Notes: generated by a model not told the origin, from the letters alone. Numbered from the stretch's first letter, positions 34,235 to 43,207 are shown. The stretch is 64,000 nucleotides of DNA from UBA4312 sp040266995 (GCA_040266995.1 JAWRHV010000014.1:1-64000), one strand, 5' to 3'. Made by a program: numbers and translations.

Positions 34235-34284
34235 AAAGAGCCTCCGAATCCTGTTTCCTTCATTAGTTCGGAGGCATATTTTTC
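34234..34284. terminator. Bidirectional intrinsic terminator
   Basis: A 9-bp stem GCCTCCGAA/TTCGGAGGC (34240-34248, 34267-34275) with an 18-base loop lies between the convergent araC-type gene and kbaZ, with T runs on both exits. Confidence 0.8.
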
Positions 34285-34295
34285 TTTTCACAACA

Positions 34296-35609
34296 TTATA
34301 ATTGATCTTGATGGGTAGCGAATAAGTACTCATCCAATGTATATTTTATCTTATCCTTGATCAAAGCTTCCGGATCATTTTCCAACCGGCCTTCTCTGAC
34401 CTTTGTATATTGTAACGGCATGAACTGTGACAAGGCAGCCAGGTTGATCCCGTATCGGCGCAGATTGTTGATCATCTTTGTCCTAGCTGCAGCTACAGCC
34501 GGCATCGGCATATAGTAGCGGCATCGATCCGAGAATGAGAATTTCCGCTTAAACCAGATCTCATCTTCGTTTCCATGATAGTATTTCTTCCAGTACTTGT
34601 CCTCTTTCAGCATTTCCTGCTCCAGCACATCGATGAAATGTGATTTTTCCTCTTCATGCCCATGCAGGCAGACATCCTCGATATAAGCCAGTGAGAACAA
34701 GGCTTCCCGCATAGCCAGTGTCAGTCCCGGACCGACCTTTAAGATCCCTACGCCATCTTCGACCAGCTCTCTTAGTTTGTATTTGGTCTGGTAGTCCGTG
34801 GAATGGCCTTCGAATACCAGATTCGGGAATTCCTTGATGCTGGCCATCAGTTTTGCTGCTCTTTCCCGCTGGTACTCCTCACAACCGGCATCCTTTTCTT
34901 CGACCCCCGGCTGGACAACCACGGCCATGACATCCTTCCATGTTTCCTGCAGCCCCTGTTTTTCAAAGGCCTGTTCAAAAGCGGAAACCGTCGCTTTAAA
35001 GTCCTCGACCCTTGTGACCTGCATGCCGGCATTTGGATCCTGGACGCCACCTGGGATCGGTACCTCGCTTCCTACGATATAGACCGGTCGGACCGCATCC
35101 GGATGCGTCTTCAACAATTCCTGATAGGCATCCTCGCAGACACGGGCCAGCTCTGCCCCGCGTCGTGAAATGGTCTCATCGGATAACCGTGTATCCGGAT
35201 CGTCATCCGCTACCTTCATGCTGGTATCGATATGGATCTTGGTGTAACCGGCTGCTACATAATCATGCAGCAGTGTCCGGGCATAGGCCATCGCTTCCTG
35301 TTCCGGTTTATCCACGACCGTCAATGGTCCCAGATGGTCGCCGCCGACAAATACGCGGCTGTGTTCAATGCCGACCTGATTGGCCAGCTGGTATACATAC
35401 TCGATGAAATCGGCAGGCTTCATTCCGGTATAGCCGCCATTCTGATCGACCTGGTTGGCTGTACTTTCGATCAATACAACGCTGTTTGTTTCCTTAGCAC
35501 GCTCCAGCGCCGCTTCAATGACATAGCCGTTTCCGGTACATACCGAGCAGATACCGACTGGATTGCCTTCTTTTTGTTCTTTGACTATATTTTTCAATGG
35601 GTTTTTCAC
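34296..35609 (-). CDS. kbaZ: Tagatose-1,6-bisphosphate aldolase accessory subunit (KbaZ/GatZ)
   Basis: A 437-residue TIM-barrel protein of the GatZ/KbaZ family, described as the non-catalytic subunit that stabilises the class II tagatose-bisphosphate aldolase (KbaY/GatY). Family signatures are GNPVGICSVCTGNGYVIEAAL, LIESTANQVDQNGGYTGM, FVGGDHLGP, HIDTSM and GLTLAMREALFSL. The start is GTG at 35609 with AAGGAGGT 6 bases upstream. A separate promoter (TTGTCC-16-TATATT) and a hairpin lie in the 100-bp gap behind EIIA. The catalytic partner kbaY or gatY is not in the window. Confidence 0.9.
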   Translation of the reverse strand: MKNPLKNIVKEQKEGNPVGICSVCTGNGYVIEAALERAKETNSVVLIESTANQVDQNGGYTGMKPADFIEYVYQLANQVGIEHSRVFVGGDHLGPLTVVDKPEQEAMAYARTLLHDYVAAGYTKIHIDTSMKVADDDPDTRLSDETISRRGAELARVCEDAYQELLKTHPDAVRPVYIVGSEVPIPGGVQDPNAGMQVTRVEDFKATVSAFEQAFEKQGLQETWKDVMAVVVQPGVEEKDAGCEEYQRERAAKLMASIKEFPNLVFEGHSTDYQTKYKLRELVEDGVGILKVGPGLTLAMREALFSLAYIEDVCLHGHEEEKSHFIDVLEQEMLKEDKYWKKYYHGNEDEIWFKRKFSFSDRCRYYMPMPAVAAARTKMINNLRRYGINLAALSQFMPLQYTKVREGRLENDPEALIKDKIKYTLDEYLFATHQDQL

Positions 35610-35674
35610 AGTTTGACCTCCTTATGGGGGGATTATAGTATGAATACCTGTAGAAAAAAACAGTCCTGGTATTT

Positions 35675-35702
35675 AATATAAAAAGCCCATTAAAAAGGAC
35701 AA
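35675..35702 (-). promoter_or_regulatory. Internal promoter before kbaZ
   Basis: On the minus strand TTGTCC (35702-35697), 16 bases, TATATT (35680-35675), about 65 bases ahead of the kbaZ start. It may supplement read-through from the upstream aga genes. Confidence 0.45.
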
Positions 35703-35711
35703 ACCATTTGA

Positions 35712-36149
35712 TCAGATTCCCTCGGAAAAGTCCTCCGGCTCATCCAGACCAATGGTCAATGCTTCTTCCTCAAAACGAAGAACATGCTCCTTTCCCGTCT
35801 GAACAACCACATCTGTTAATTCTCTGAGATCTGTGATAAAAGAGCGTGCCATTACCGCTTCCGCTAACATTGCCAGGTTCGTTCCCGTTACAACTTCCAC
35901 ATTCTCCTTGCCCAATGTCAGCTCAACAACCGTTTTAAATGGTGAACCGCCCTGCAGATCCGTAAACACCAGGATCCCGTCACAAGCCCCCAAAGCTTTC
36001 AATCCCTCTTTCAGATCCTCTTCCAGTTCCTTCACTTCTTTTTCAAAGTTCACACACACATAATGATTCTGAGGCCCCGCAATTAATTCAATAGCGCTCG
36101 TCAGTCCTTCCGCAAACCGACCATGGCCCGTAATTAAGATTCCCAGCAT
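35712..36149 (-). CDS. agaF: PTS mannose-family EIIA component (GalNAc type)
   Basis: A 145-residue soluble EIIA. The phosphorylated histidine is His9 in ILITGHGRFAEGL, and the DLQGGSPFKTV loop contacts EIIB. It accepts phosphate from HPr. It follows agaS by 9 bases with an AGGAGAAA site. It is split from EIIB, EIIC and EIID, which are in a different unit 3 kb away on the same strand, but no other mannose-type PTS is in view. Confidence 0.9.
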   Translation of the reverse strand: MLGILITGHGRFAEGLTSAIELIAGPQNHYVCVNFEKEVKELEEDLKEGLKALGACDGILVFTDLQGGSPFKTVVELTLGKENVEVVTGTNLAMLAEAVMARSFITDLRELTDVVVQTGKEHVLRFEEEALTIGLDEPEDFSEGI

Positions 36150-36158
36150 TTTTTTCTC

Positions 36159-37328
36159 CTATTTAAAATATGGATATAGCGTTACCCCTGTAACAACCCG
36201 ATTTACCTCTCCGGTAGGACACGGATTATCGGGGGTATGTCCGTTCTTCAAAGATTTAAACAGCGCAATTACCTGCGCAACCATAATATATTCTAATCCC
36301 AACAAAACATTTGGTAAATCACGATTGTTTTCAAACGTAATAAAATAATCCACCATATTGCGAATGGTATCTTTTTTGGAAGACACAACCAATATTTTAT
36401 TCTCTTTTCTTTGTTCGCTCATTTCTTTAATAAGGTCTTCTTCATACTTTCTTGTATATGGATCATCACTCAAATACACAACACATAACGTCTGATCGTT
36501 GATGACCGATTTAGGTCCATGGCGAAATCCCATCGGAGAATCAAAGATGGTATCCACCTGGCCGGCATTCAGTTCACACATCTTCAATGCAGATTCCTGT
36601 GCCATCCCTTTATTGTTGTTGCTGCCTAAATATACGATCCGCTGAAAATCAAACGTATCCACGATGTTTTTAGCTTCTTTCCATGTTCCATTCAAGAAGT
36701 TTTGTGCTTTCCCGATAATTTCCTCCAACTGCTCATACATCGTATCCATTGGTTCCTTTTGAAATGCAAGCAGTGTCGCCAATAACATATTTGTATACGA
36801 CGACGTCATCGCAAAGCTTTGATCATGTGTCTCCGGTGTTAAATGGATCGCATAACAGTGATCTTTTCCTTTTGCATACTGCGATAAGGCACCGTCCTTA
36901 TTACAAGTGATGAATAGGTGCTGTATGTTCGTACATACGACATTGGCCACCTCTACAGCTCCCATAGATTCCGGCGAGTTGCCGCTGCGTCCATAACTTA
37001 CTAACAAGGTTGGTTTTTGTCTAGACAAGTAGCTTTCCGGATCAGCTACAATATCCGTTGTCGCATACGACTTTACCTTGTAGTTATACATTCTTTGTAA
37101 ATAGGGAAATATGGAATTCCCTACAAATTCACTTGTTCCTGCCCCTGTAAGAATAATGTCATAGTCTTCCTGGGAGGTGATTTTCTCAATAAAGGATCGA
37201 ATTGCTTTTCTTTCCGCTTTCATTTGCTCCAAAGTTTTTTTCCATGTAGTGGGTTGTTGTAAAATCTCTTTAGCTGTCCAGTACGCTTTGTTGTCAATCC
37301 AGATTTGCTCATTTTGATTAAATAACAT
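36159..37328 (-). CDS. agaS: D-galactosamine-6-phosphate deaminase/isomerase (SIS domain)
   Basis: A 389-residue protein with two SIS (sugar isomerase) domains: first at about 45-190 (IILTGAGTSEFVGNSIFPYL, LLVSYGRSGNSPESMGAV) and second at about 215-370 (IVYLGSNNNKGMAQESALK, DSPMGFRHGPKSVI). In the GalNAc pathway AgaS converts galactosamine-6-phosphate to tagatose-6-phosphate and ammonia. The order agaA-agaS-EIIA supports this over a GlmS-like role, and there is no glutaminase domain. ATG at 37328 follows AAGGAGAC. Confidence 0.9.
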   Translation of the reverse strand: MLFNQNEQIWIDNKAYWTAKEILQQPTTWKKTLEQMKAERKAIRSFIEKITSQEDYDIILTGAGTSEFVGNSIFPYLQRMYNYKVKSYATTDIVADPESYLSRQKPTLLVSYGRSGNSPESMGAVEVANVVCTNIQHLFITCNKDGALSQYAKGKDHCYAIHLTPETHDQSFAMTSSYTNMLLATLLAFQKEPMDTMYEQLEEIIGKAQNFLNGTWKEAKNIVDTFDFQRIVYLGSNNNKGMAQESALKMCELNAGQVDTIFDSPMGFRHGPKSVINDQTLCVVYLSDDPYTRKYEEDLIKEMSEQRKENKILVVSSKKDTIRNMVDYFITFENNRDLPNVLLGLEYIMVAQVIALFKSLKNGHTPDNPCPTGEVNRVVTGVTLYPYFK

Positions 37329-37439
37329 AATACAGTCTCCTTTTCTTCTGTTCAGTACTGATTATATTTTCAATAAAATGGTTTTCAATCTACCTGCTAA
37401 TAAGTACAAAAACTTCATTAATTTGTCCCAAAGCTATAA

Positions 37440-38579
37440 TTAAAAATGAGGTTTTCCCTGAACAAAGGTTTGAACCACACGATACGCATCGTCCAATACC
37501 ACCAGATCCGCATCAAACCCTGTACAGATCCGTCCTTTTCTATCATCGATGCGTAAAGCCCGGGCCGGATTCAAAGTACAGGCATTGATCGCGTATTCAA
37601 ACGGAACACCTGCCTTTTCTACAACTACTTTAAGGCCCTCATTCATTTTTAATGTACTACCTGCCAAGCCTTTTGTAGAAACTAAATGAGCTGAGCCATC
37701 GGCATAAACCTCGATCTCATTCCCTCCGAACATATGATGGCTTCCAATCGGGCACCCTTTTGCCATTAAGGAATCCGTAATCATGATGACATGGTCTTTT
37801 CCTTTCGCCATAAAATACGTGTTGAGGGCATTCACATCCGAATGATTTCCATCACAAATAACTTCTCCATAGACATCCCGGCATCGCATAGCTGCTCCGA
37901 CCAGTCCGGGTTCTCTATGATGAAAAGGCGTCATCCCATTGAATACATGCGTCATGGACATCGCTCCATGCGCAATGGCCATTCTTGCCTGGGAGTACGA
38001 AGCCCCCGAGTGTCCCTGGCTCACAAGAATGCCATGGGCAGCACAATACTCTGTCAGCCGATACCCTTCATCCTGTTCACAAGCCATGGTAATGATCTTA
38101 ATAAGCCCACACGCATCCTTTTGATATTCCCGGAATTCATCGAGATCCGGGCTTACACAGTATTGTTCAGGCTGTGCTCCTTTGTATTTATGATCCAGGT
38201 ACGGTCCTTCTAAATGAACACCTATAATTTCTGCCCCTTCATATCCCTCCTTGACCACAGAAGCTACATTTTTTAAAGCCTTCGATAAAACCTCATGACT
38301 CTGTGTTATGGTCGTCGGACAAAGTCCGGTCACTCCTTCGGAAGGAATTTCTTTTACCCATTTTCGCAATCCTTCCGGTGTAGCATCATTGGTATCCCAG
38401 GTTCCATACCCATGGGTATGGATATCGATAAAGCCCGGTACAATACGAAGATCCCCATAGTCTGTATCCACAGCCTCTTTCCCATACTCCAGGATCCTGC
38501 CGATCTTGTGATTGTCCCACTGAATCTGTGCCGGCATAAACTGCCCTGCGATCCATACTCGTTTGCTTTGAATCCGCAT
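37440..38579 (-). CDS. agaA: N-acetylgalactosamine-6-phosphate deacetylase (AgaA/NagA family)
   Basis: A 379-residue amidohydrolase that removes the acetyl group from the amino-sugar phosphate after uptake. The metal-site His pair is His54/His56 in GFIDIHTHGYG, with the metal-binding glutamate in GVHLEGPYLDHKYKGA, later SQGHSGAS, THVFNGMTPFHHREPG and the catalytic aspartate in MITDSLMAKG. The sequence alone does not separate GalNAc-6-P from GlcNAc-6-P deacetylase; the neighbours agaS and kbaZ favour GalNAc. ATG at 38579 follows ATGGAGGT. A 111-bp gap to agaS may contain a second promoter. Confidence 0.88.
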   Translation of the reverse strand: MRIQSKRVWIAGQFMPAQIQWDNHKIGRILEYGKEAVDTDYGDLRIVPGFIDIHTHGYGTWDTNDATPEGLRKWVKEIPSEGVTGLCPTTITQSHEVLSKALKNVASVVKEGYEGAEIIGVHLEGPYLDHKYKGAQPEQYCVSPDLDEFREYQKDACGLIKIITMACEQDEGYRLTEYCAAHGILVSQGHSGASYSQARMAIAHGAMSMTHVFNGMTPFHHREPGLVGAAMRCRDVYGEVICDGNHSDVNALNTYFMAKGKDHVIMITDSLMAKGCPIGSHHMFGGNEIEVYADGSAHLVSTKGLAGSTLKMNEGLKVVVEKAGVPFEYAINACTLNPARALRIDDRKGRICTGFDADLVVLDDAYRVVQTFVQGKPHF

Positions 38580-38726
38580 CTTTTATACCTCCATCTACTC
38601 CTATTCTATCTTTGTTTGATGGATTAATCGTTGCACTATTGCATAACACTTTTATACTTTTTAGCATGCCAAGGATTATTGATCGTTTTTCTGTTACTAT
38701 GACAGTATTAGAAAGGAGATTTTTGT

Positions 38727-39371
38727 ATGCGGATCCTGTCTGTCACCATCGTCTGTGCCTTCGTCTTATTTCTAAGCATAGGGGCCATAAAAAGATATGC
38801 CTATCATCAACTCATCACACTGTTGGAAAACAAAGAATATGCCCGCTTTGATCGACTGATCGATTCTAAGCGAATGAAACTTCTGTTTCCTAAACTGGTC
38901 TTATTGGACATGAAGCTGAACGCATCTTTATTGAGACAGGATAAAGCACGATCCATCCAATGGATCGAGGAAATCTGTCACCTGCCTTTAACCTCTTCAC
39001 AGAAAGAAACCTATTATTTGAAAGCTTTTAATTTCTATGTTGGAATCGAAGATAAGAAAAACAGTAAAAAATATCTGGATTTGATCCAAAAAGGATCGAA
39101 TGAAAAGATGAAAGTAGAAACACGTCGAGTCTATAATATTTATATTGATAAAAATGATCATGATCTCAAGGACCTGATCAAAGAATTGGACGATATGGAA
39201 GAAGATCAGAAAGGAATCCATGAATTCCTGATTTCCAAAATCTATGCAAATAAAAAGGATCCTGTCAATGCCAGGAAATATGAACAGTTAAGTAAAGAGC
39301 ATCTGGCTCTTATTGATTCCAGGACATCCGAAAAAAAGTTAGTGCATCCGACGCAGAATAAACATAAATAG
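38727..39371 (+). CDS. Membrane-anchored helical protein of unknown function
   Basis: A 214-residue protein. Residues 1-21 form one hydrophobic helix (RILSVTIVCAFVLFLSIGAI) ending before KRYAYH, a likely signal anchor with the rest outside or in the cytoplasm. The remainder is strongly helical and charged, with spacing such as LEDNKEYARFDRLI and IEEICHLPLTSSQKETYYLKAFNFYVG that resembles TPR units, but no clear match. Strong GAAAGGAG site. It is divergent from agaA and ends at a perfect hairpin. No function can be assigned. Confidence 0.65.
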   Translation: MRILSVTIVCAFVLFLSIGAIKRYAYHQLITLLENKEYARFDRLIDSKRMKLLFPKLVLLDMKLNASLLRQDKARSIQWIEEICHLPLTSSQKETYYLKAFNFYVGIEDKKNSKKYLDLIQKGSNEKMKVETRRVYNIYIDKNDHDLKDLIKELDDMEEDQKGIHEFLISKIYANKKDPVNARKYEQLSKEHLALIDSRTSEKKLVHPTQNKHK

Positions 39372-39397
39372 GCCCGCTTGAATAGCGGGCCTATATT
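39362..39397. terminator. Bidirectional hairpin terminator
   Basis: A perfect 11-bp stem ATAGGCCCGCT/AGCGGGCCTAT (39368-39394, 5-base loop) spans the stop codon of the left gene and faces the end of the glycosyltransferase gene. The T runs are weak, the stem is very stable. Confidence 0.75.
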
Positions 39398-40840
39398 CTA
39401 TTTATACGAATCGATAGCGTTTTGGAACAAGTCGATCAGACCTTTTGTGATAACATCCTGTGAATACGTATTCAATGTATATTCAGCAATTTCTTTGTTA
39501 TCGAAGGTATCCTTTCCCTCCAGAATGCGCATCGTGGCATTGGCCAGACTTTCGGCATCTTCCATCGGTACCAGATATCCAAGCGGCGTCTTATACGTAG
39601 AATCTGTGCCTTCCACCGGTTTTAGGATGGAATCATCTTCGGCATCCTGTTCCGTATATGGTTCTTTCTTGATCACCTTTCCGGTAGTATTCATAATATC
39701 CGGGATCCCGCCGGCATTGGTTCCGATCACAGGATGCCCACAAGCCGTTCCTTCGATGACAACCAGCCCGAACGGCTCATTACGGCTCGGAATCAGGGAA
39801 ACATCCGACAAGTTCTGCAGCGGACAGATGATATCCGGTCCTTTTCTTCCGACAAAATGCGTGTTTTGCAGATTCAGCTCCTTGGCTTGTTTACGCAATG
39901 GTTCATCCAAGGCACCGGAACCTACGATGATCGTCATGATATCCATTCCTTTCGCCTTGCCTTGTTCTTCATAGATCTTAGCGGCATCCAGCATCACATC
40001 GATGCCTTTGAAATCGGCAAATTTACCCACAAACAATACGAGCTTGTCATACTCTTTCGGTAATTTTCCATCCGGGGTCGCATTGGTGACCAGGGAATCG
40101 AACAACGCATCTTTATCCACCGAATCCATGACGTGGAATTTTTCCGGATTATATCCGTTTTTGATCAGAATGGCTTTATCCTTTTCTTCCGGGAACAGTC
40201 CCTGGAACAATTCTTTCTGATGCTCGGAAATAACGATAGCGGATAAGGAATTGTGTGCCGATTCTTTGGCACTCTGAACGTAGAATTCATATTTTTCCAA
40301 TGCCTTATTCAGCTCTGCTTTTCTTTCCGCCGATGGATCGTCTGCCATTTCAGCTTTGATCTTATCAATTTCGCCCAGACTTCTCTGGAATCCCATCAGA
40401 TCCGTACCATGCACAGTAACCACAACCGGCAGACCAAATTCAGAACAGATATTGGTAGTGATCCAGTTATGCTGGCCGTGAATGATATCCGGTTTAAAGC
40501 GTTTCACTTCTCTGCCTATGATTTCACGGAATTTGTTGCAGTAAAGCTCCACTTCTTCATTGGTTGCGTTCCAGAAGTTGGCTGTACTTTCCGTATGGGT
40601 TGTAAACATGAAATAATTGAACGGCAGCTGCCCTTCGATGATTTCCGGGTCATCGCCTTCTTTGGTGAATGGAACCAGACAACAGGTAACCCCCGGGATC
40701 TTTTTGAAGTTAGTCCGGTTATTCGCTGTGATGATCTCCACTTCATGACCGTTTTTAATATAGGATTCTGCCTGTGTCGTAATTAAAGCACCACTTCCTG
40801 CCCCTTCGGTCGGGAATGCTGTCACAATCAGTATTTTCAT
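39398..40840 (-). CDS. GT4 family glycosyltransferase
   Basis: A 480-residue GT-B glycosyltransferase. The N-domain holds TEGAGSGALITTQAESYIKNGHEV and IIHGQHNWITTNI; the C-domain has LLFVGKFADFKGIDVML and the GT4 E-x7-E motif (NEPFGLVVIEG) followed by GGIPDIM. There is a charged insert at about 165-205. It has no membrane segment. It follows the GH32 gene by 17 bases, with AAGGAGAGG as ribosome site, so the pair is co-transcribed. GT4 includes sucrose(-phosphate) synthases, and pairing with a fructosidase hints at sucrose-like chemistry, but this is inference; other sugars are possible. Confidence 0.82.
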   Translation of the reverse strand: MKILIVTAFPTEGAGSGALITTQAESYIKNGHEVEIITANNRTNFKKIPGVTCCLVPFTKEGDDPEIIEGQLPFNYFMFTTHTESTANFWNATNEEVELYCNKFREIIGREVKRFKPDIIHGQHNWITTNICSEFGLPVVVTVHGTDLMGFQRSLGEIDKIKAEMADDPSAERKAELNKALEKYEFYVQSAKESAHNSLSAIVISEHQKELFQGLFPEEKDKAILIKNGYNPEKFHVMDSVDKDALFDSLVTNATPDGKLPKEYDKLVLFVGKFADFKGIDVMLDAAKIYEEQGKAKGMDIMTIIVGSGALDEPLRKQAKELNLQNTHFVGRKGPDIICPLQNLSDVSLIPSRNEPFGLVVIEGTACGHPVIGTNAGGIPDIMNTTGKVIKKEPYTEQDAEDDSILKPVEGTDSTYKTPLGYLVPMEDAESLANATMRILEGKDTFDNKEIAEYTLNTYSQDVITKGLIDLFQNAIDSYK

Positions 40841-40857
40841 CGTGTCCTCTCCTTGTT

Positions 40858-42315
40858 CTATACTACAAAATCATCTTTTACTGACGGTTTCAACGTCCAG
40901 ATCTTCATCGATCCGTTATCACTCATCGTATAATGATGCTCCTGCTCTGTCGGGTAAATACGCGCTGTAAAGACTCTTTGTCCATGGTTGGCAAAAATCT
41001 CCACGGAACAGCTGTCGATCAATATCTGCAGATGATCCAGATCCGTTTCCATCGGCATATCCAGGGTTTCAAAGACCTGCGCATTGAAATGCTTGTCCAT
41101 GCCGGCTTTGGAAATCGTAAATGTCTTGTTCTCCGCTTGATAGTGCATTGTAAATCCACCGGTTCCGTCTTCCTTTGTGAACAAATTCAAATCAAAATCG
41201 CCTGGTTTTACATCAACCTGCAATTCGCAAACCTTTGGCAGCTTGCCTTCCGGTTTGATCTCTTCATCGCGCAGGCCCTGGATGGCTGCCAATGGAGTCT
41301 GTACCAGTTTGCCATCCACTAAACGCAGTTCATGCGGAACACTCATACTTCCTTCCCAGTCTTCTTCTTCGGTCGGATAGTGGTTATCCGGCAGACCGAT
41401 CCACGCAATCAGAATGGCTGTATCCGGATCGGCTACATTGGCGGCAAACTGTGCTGCATAGAAATCAAAACCAAAGTCAAGGAATTCATAATCCTGCTCC
41501 GGCGTAAAAGTCAATGTTTCATAGTCCATCGAGCCGATCATGTAGATGTTATGGTTGGTGCTTTCTCCTCTTCCCGGCAGCTTTGTATACTGTGGAGAGA
41601 AGATCAATACATCCTTGCCGCTGATATTCACGATACATGGACATTCCCACATACCGCCGAAGTCTTCAAATCCAGGTACCTTTAGTTCACCGGCAAACTC
41701 CCATCCTTTTAACAGTTCTTTGGATTTATAGATCAATGCGCGTCCTTGCAGAGCCTGATTCTGGGCGCCAATAAAGATGTAATAGGTTTCGTCTTTTTTA
41801 TTGTAGACGATTTTCGGATCTCGTTGATGCTCTGTATAATCCGGGCGAGGTCCAAACAACGGTTCCGGCAGCTTTTCGGCTTTTCCCTCGGCATTTAATA
41901 CCGCTGCGCACGTATACGGTGTACGTGTCCAGTCTTCATCCCGGTGGTTTCCTGTATAGAAGAGATACAAGTCATCTTTATACGCAAAGGCAGAGCCGGA
42001 ATGGGTTCCTCTATTATCGTAAATCGTATCCGGTTTCAGTCCCACACCTTCATTTTTCCAATGTACCAGATCGGTCGAACTGACATGATACCAGTATTTC
42101 AATCCGTGCACGGCCCCCCATGGACACCATTGATAGTAAAGATGCCAGACACCTTTGTAGTATCCAAATCCGTTCGGATCACTGGATAGTCCGGTAACCG
42201 GCTGCACGTGGAAGGTCTGTCGATAGCTGGAAGCTGCATTCCTTACGTGCAGATCCGCAATCTCATCCGCGCTGTGCAAAACACGATAACGCTCTTCGCG
42301 AGTCCATTCTTTCAT
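40858..42315 (-). CDS. GH32 beta-fructosidase (sucrose or sucrose-6-phosphate hydrolase)
   Basis: A 485-residue GH32 enzyme with a five-bladed propeller (about 30-340) and a C-terminal beta-sandwich (about 360-480). The nucleophile is Asp46 in SDPNG, the transition-state aspartate lies in QRDPKI (165-167), and the acid/base is Glu224 in WECP. The usual WMNDPNG is replaced by LSSDPNG, so the asparagine beside the nucleophile is serine, which may shift specificity. There is no signal peptide, so the substrate is cytoplasmic. It is the first gene of a unit with the GT4 gene and no sucrose PTS lies next to it. Confidence 0.88.
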   Translation of the reverse strand: MKEWTREERYRVLHSADEIADLHVRNAASSYRQTFHVQPVTGLSSDPNGFGYYKGVWHLYYQWCPWGAVHGLKYWYHVSSTDLVHWKNEGVGLKPDTIYDNRGTHSGSAFAYKDDLYLFYTGNHRDEDWTRTPYTCAAVLNAEGKAEKLPEPLFGPRPDYTEHQRDPKIVYNKKDETYYIFIGAQNQALQGRALIYKSKELLKGWEFAGELKVPGFEDFGGMWECPCIVNISGKDVLIFSPQYTKLPGRGESTNHNIYMIGSMDYETLTFTPEQDYEFLDFGFDFYAAQFAANVADPDTAILIAWIGLPDNHYPTEEEDWEGSMSVPHELRLVDGKLVQTPLAAIQGLRDEEIKPEGKLPKVCELQVDVKPGDFDLNLFTKEDGTGGFTMHYQAENKTFTISKAGMDKHFNAQVFETLDMPMETDLDHLQILIDSCSVEIFANHGQRVFTARIYPTEQEHHYTMSDNGSMKIWTLKPSVKDDFVV

Positions 42316-42404
42316 ATTATTTTTCTCCTTATATTGTCTATTTCTATTTTAAGTGAGAACGCAAAAAATAACAATCGAATCACGGGCTATCCTGCATGAT
42401 TCCA

Positions 42405-42431
42405 TAAAAAAAGAGCCAAAGGTTGGCTCCA
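42405..42431 (-). terminator. Intrinsic terminator after the lipoprotein gene
   Basis: A 7-bp stem GAGCCAA/TTGGCTC (42413-42429, 3-base loop) with a T run on the minus strand. Confidence 0.75.
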
Positions 42432-42436
42432 TTTGA

Positions 42437-43207
42437 CTATTGATACGGATCGGTATAATACAATGATGGATCGGTATACGACTGATCCCCCATGACCGGT
42501 GCCGAATAGATTTCGTTTCCTTCTGTGTCCGTAGCCGGTGTATCGTAGGCTGAGTAATCCTGTGACCAGTCATAATAGTATGTATTATTATTGGTGGTGG
42601 TGCTGTTGTTGGTGGTTGTCGTACTGCCTGAGCTCTGGCTGTTAGCACCACTGTCCACCGTTGTTCCGACCCGGACAGTGAAATCGTAAACACTCTCATT
42701 GTCATAGATATCCGTGGCAACTGCCTGGGCTTTATATTCTCCCGTTTTATCAAAACGGACGTCGTTGGTTTTAAAACGAAGCTTCAGATTGGATAGATCC
42801 TGCGCTTCAAAGTCCGCATAGAAATTATGACTACCTCCCTTTAATCCAAGTTCCACGACATCTGTGGTAATGGTAAAGGTTGGTGGCGTTGTGTCCTGTA
42901 CATTGATCATTAAAGTTTTATTTTGTGTTTCACCATTCACTTCAAAGCTCAACGGTACTTCATATTCTCCTACTGCAGGATACGATTCTCCTTCCTGCAT
43001 AGCCACAGTTGAAGTATCCACCTTGATCGTATCATAGATAGAGGCATCTTCTGTATCCAGAAGGTCTTCGTTCTTTAATTTCAGCGGATCTCCAAATTCG
43101 ATATTGATCGTATCTTTTTTCAGTTCCGGCACTTTCTTCTCTATTACCTTTGAACAAGCGGTAAGACTAAGACAAGCAGCCAGTATAAACAATAATTTTC
43201 CCTTCAT
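42437..43207 (-). CDS. Lipoprotein with Ig-like repeats and Ser/Thr/Asn-rich tail
   Basis: A 256-residue surface lipoprotein. The signal peptide KGKLLFILAACLSLTACS contains the lipobox LTAC, with the lipidated Cys at 18. Two beta-sandwich-like segments follow (about 35-105 and 105-185: YPAVGEYEVPLSFEVNGETQ, FDKTGEYKAQAVATDIYDNESV), resembling bacterial Ig-like domains. Residues about 185-210 are a low-complexity linker of Ser, Thr and Asn, and the end is Tyr/Asp-rich. It would be anchored outside the membrane. Partner unknown. Confidence 0.8.
   Translation of the reverse strand: MKGKLLFILAACLSLTACSKVIEKKVPELKKDTINIEFGDPLKLKNEDLLDTEDASIYDTIKVDTSTVAMQEGESYPAVGEYEVPLSFEVNGETQNKTLMINVQDTTPPTFTITTDVVELGLKGGSHNFYADFEAQDLSNLKLRFKTNDVRFDKTGEYKAQAVATDIYDNESVYDFTVRVGTTVDSGANSQSSGSTTTTNNSTTTNNNTYYYDWSQDYSAYDTPATDTEGNEIYSAPVMGDQSYTDPSLYYTDPYQ

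Noticed and set aside
35232..35681. Plus-strand open frame of about 149 codons over kbaZ
   Set aside because: It is antisense to kbaZ with no ribosome site; the high GC third positions of kbaZ explain the long frame.
40253..40786. Plus-strand open frame of 177 codons over the GT4 gene
   Set aside because: Antisense to a gene with clear GT-B motifs, rich in Phe, Arg and His as expected for a shadow frame.
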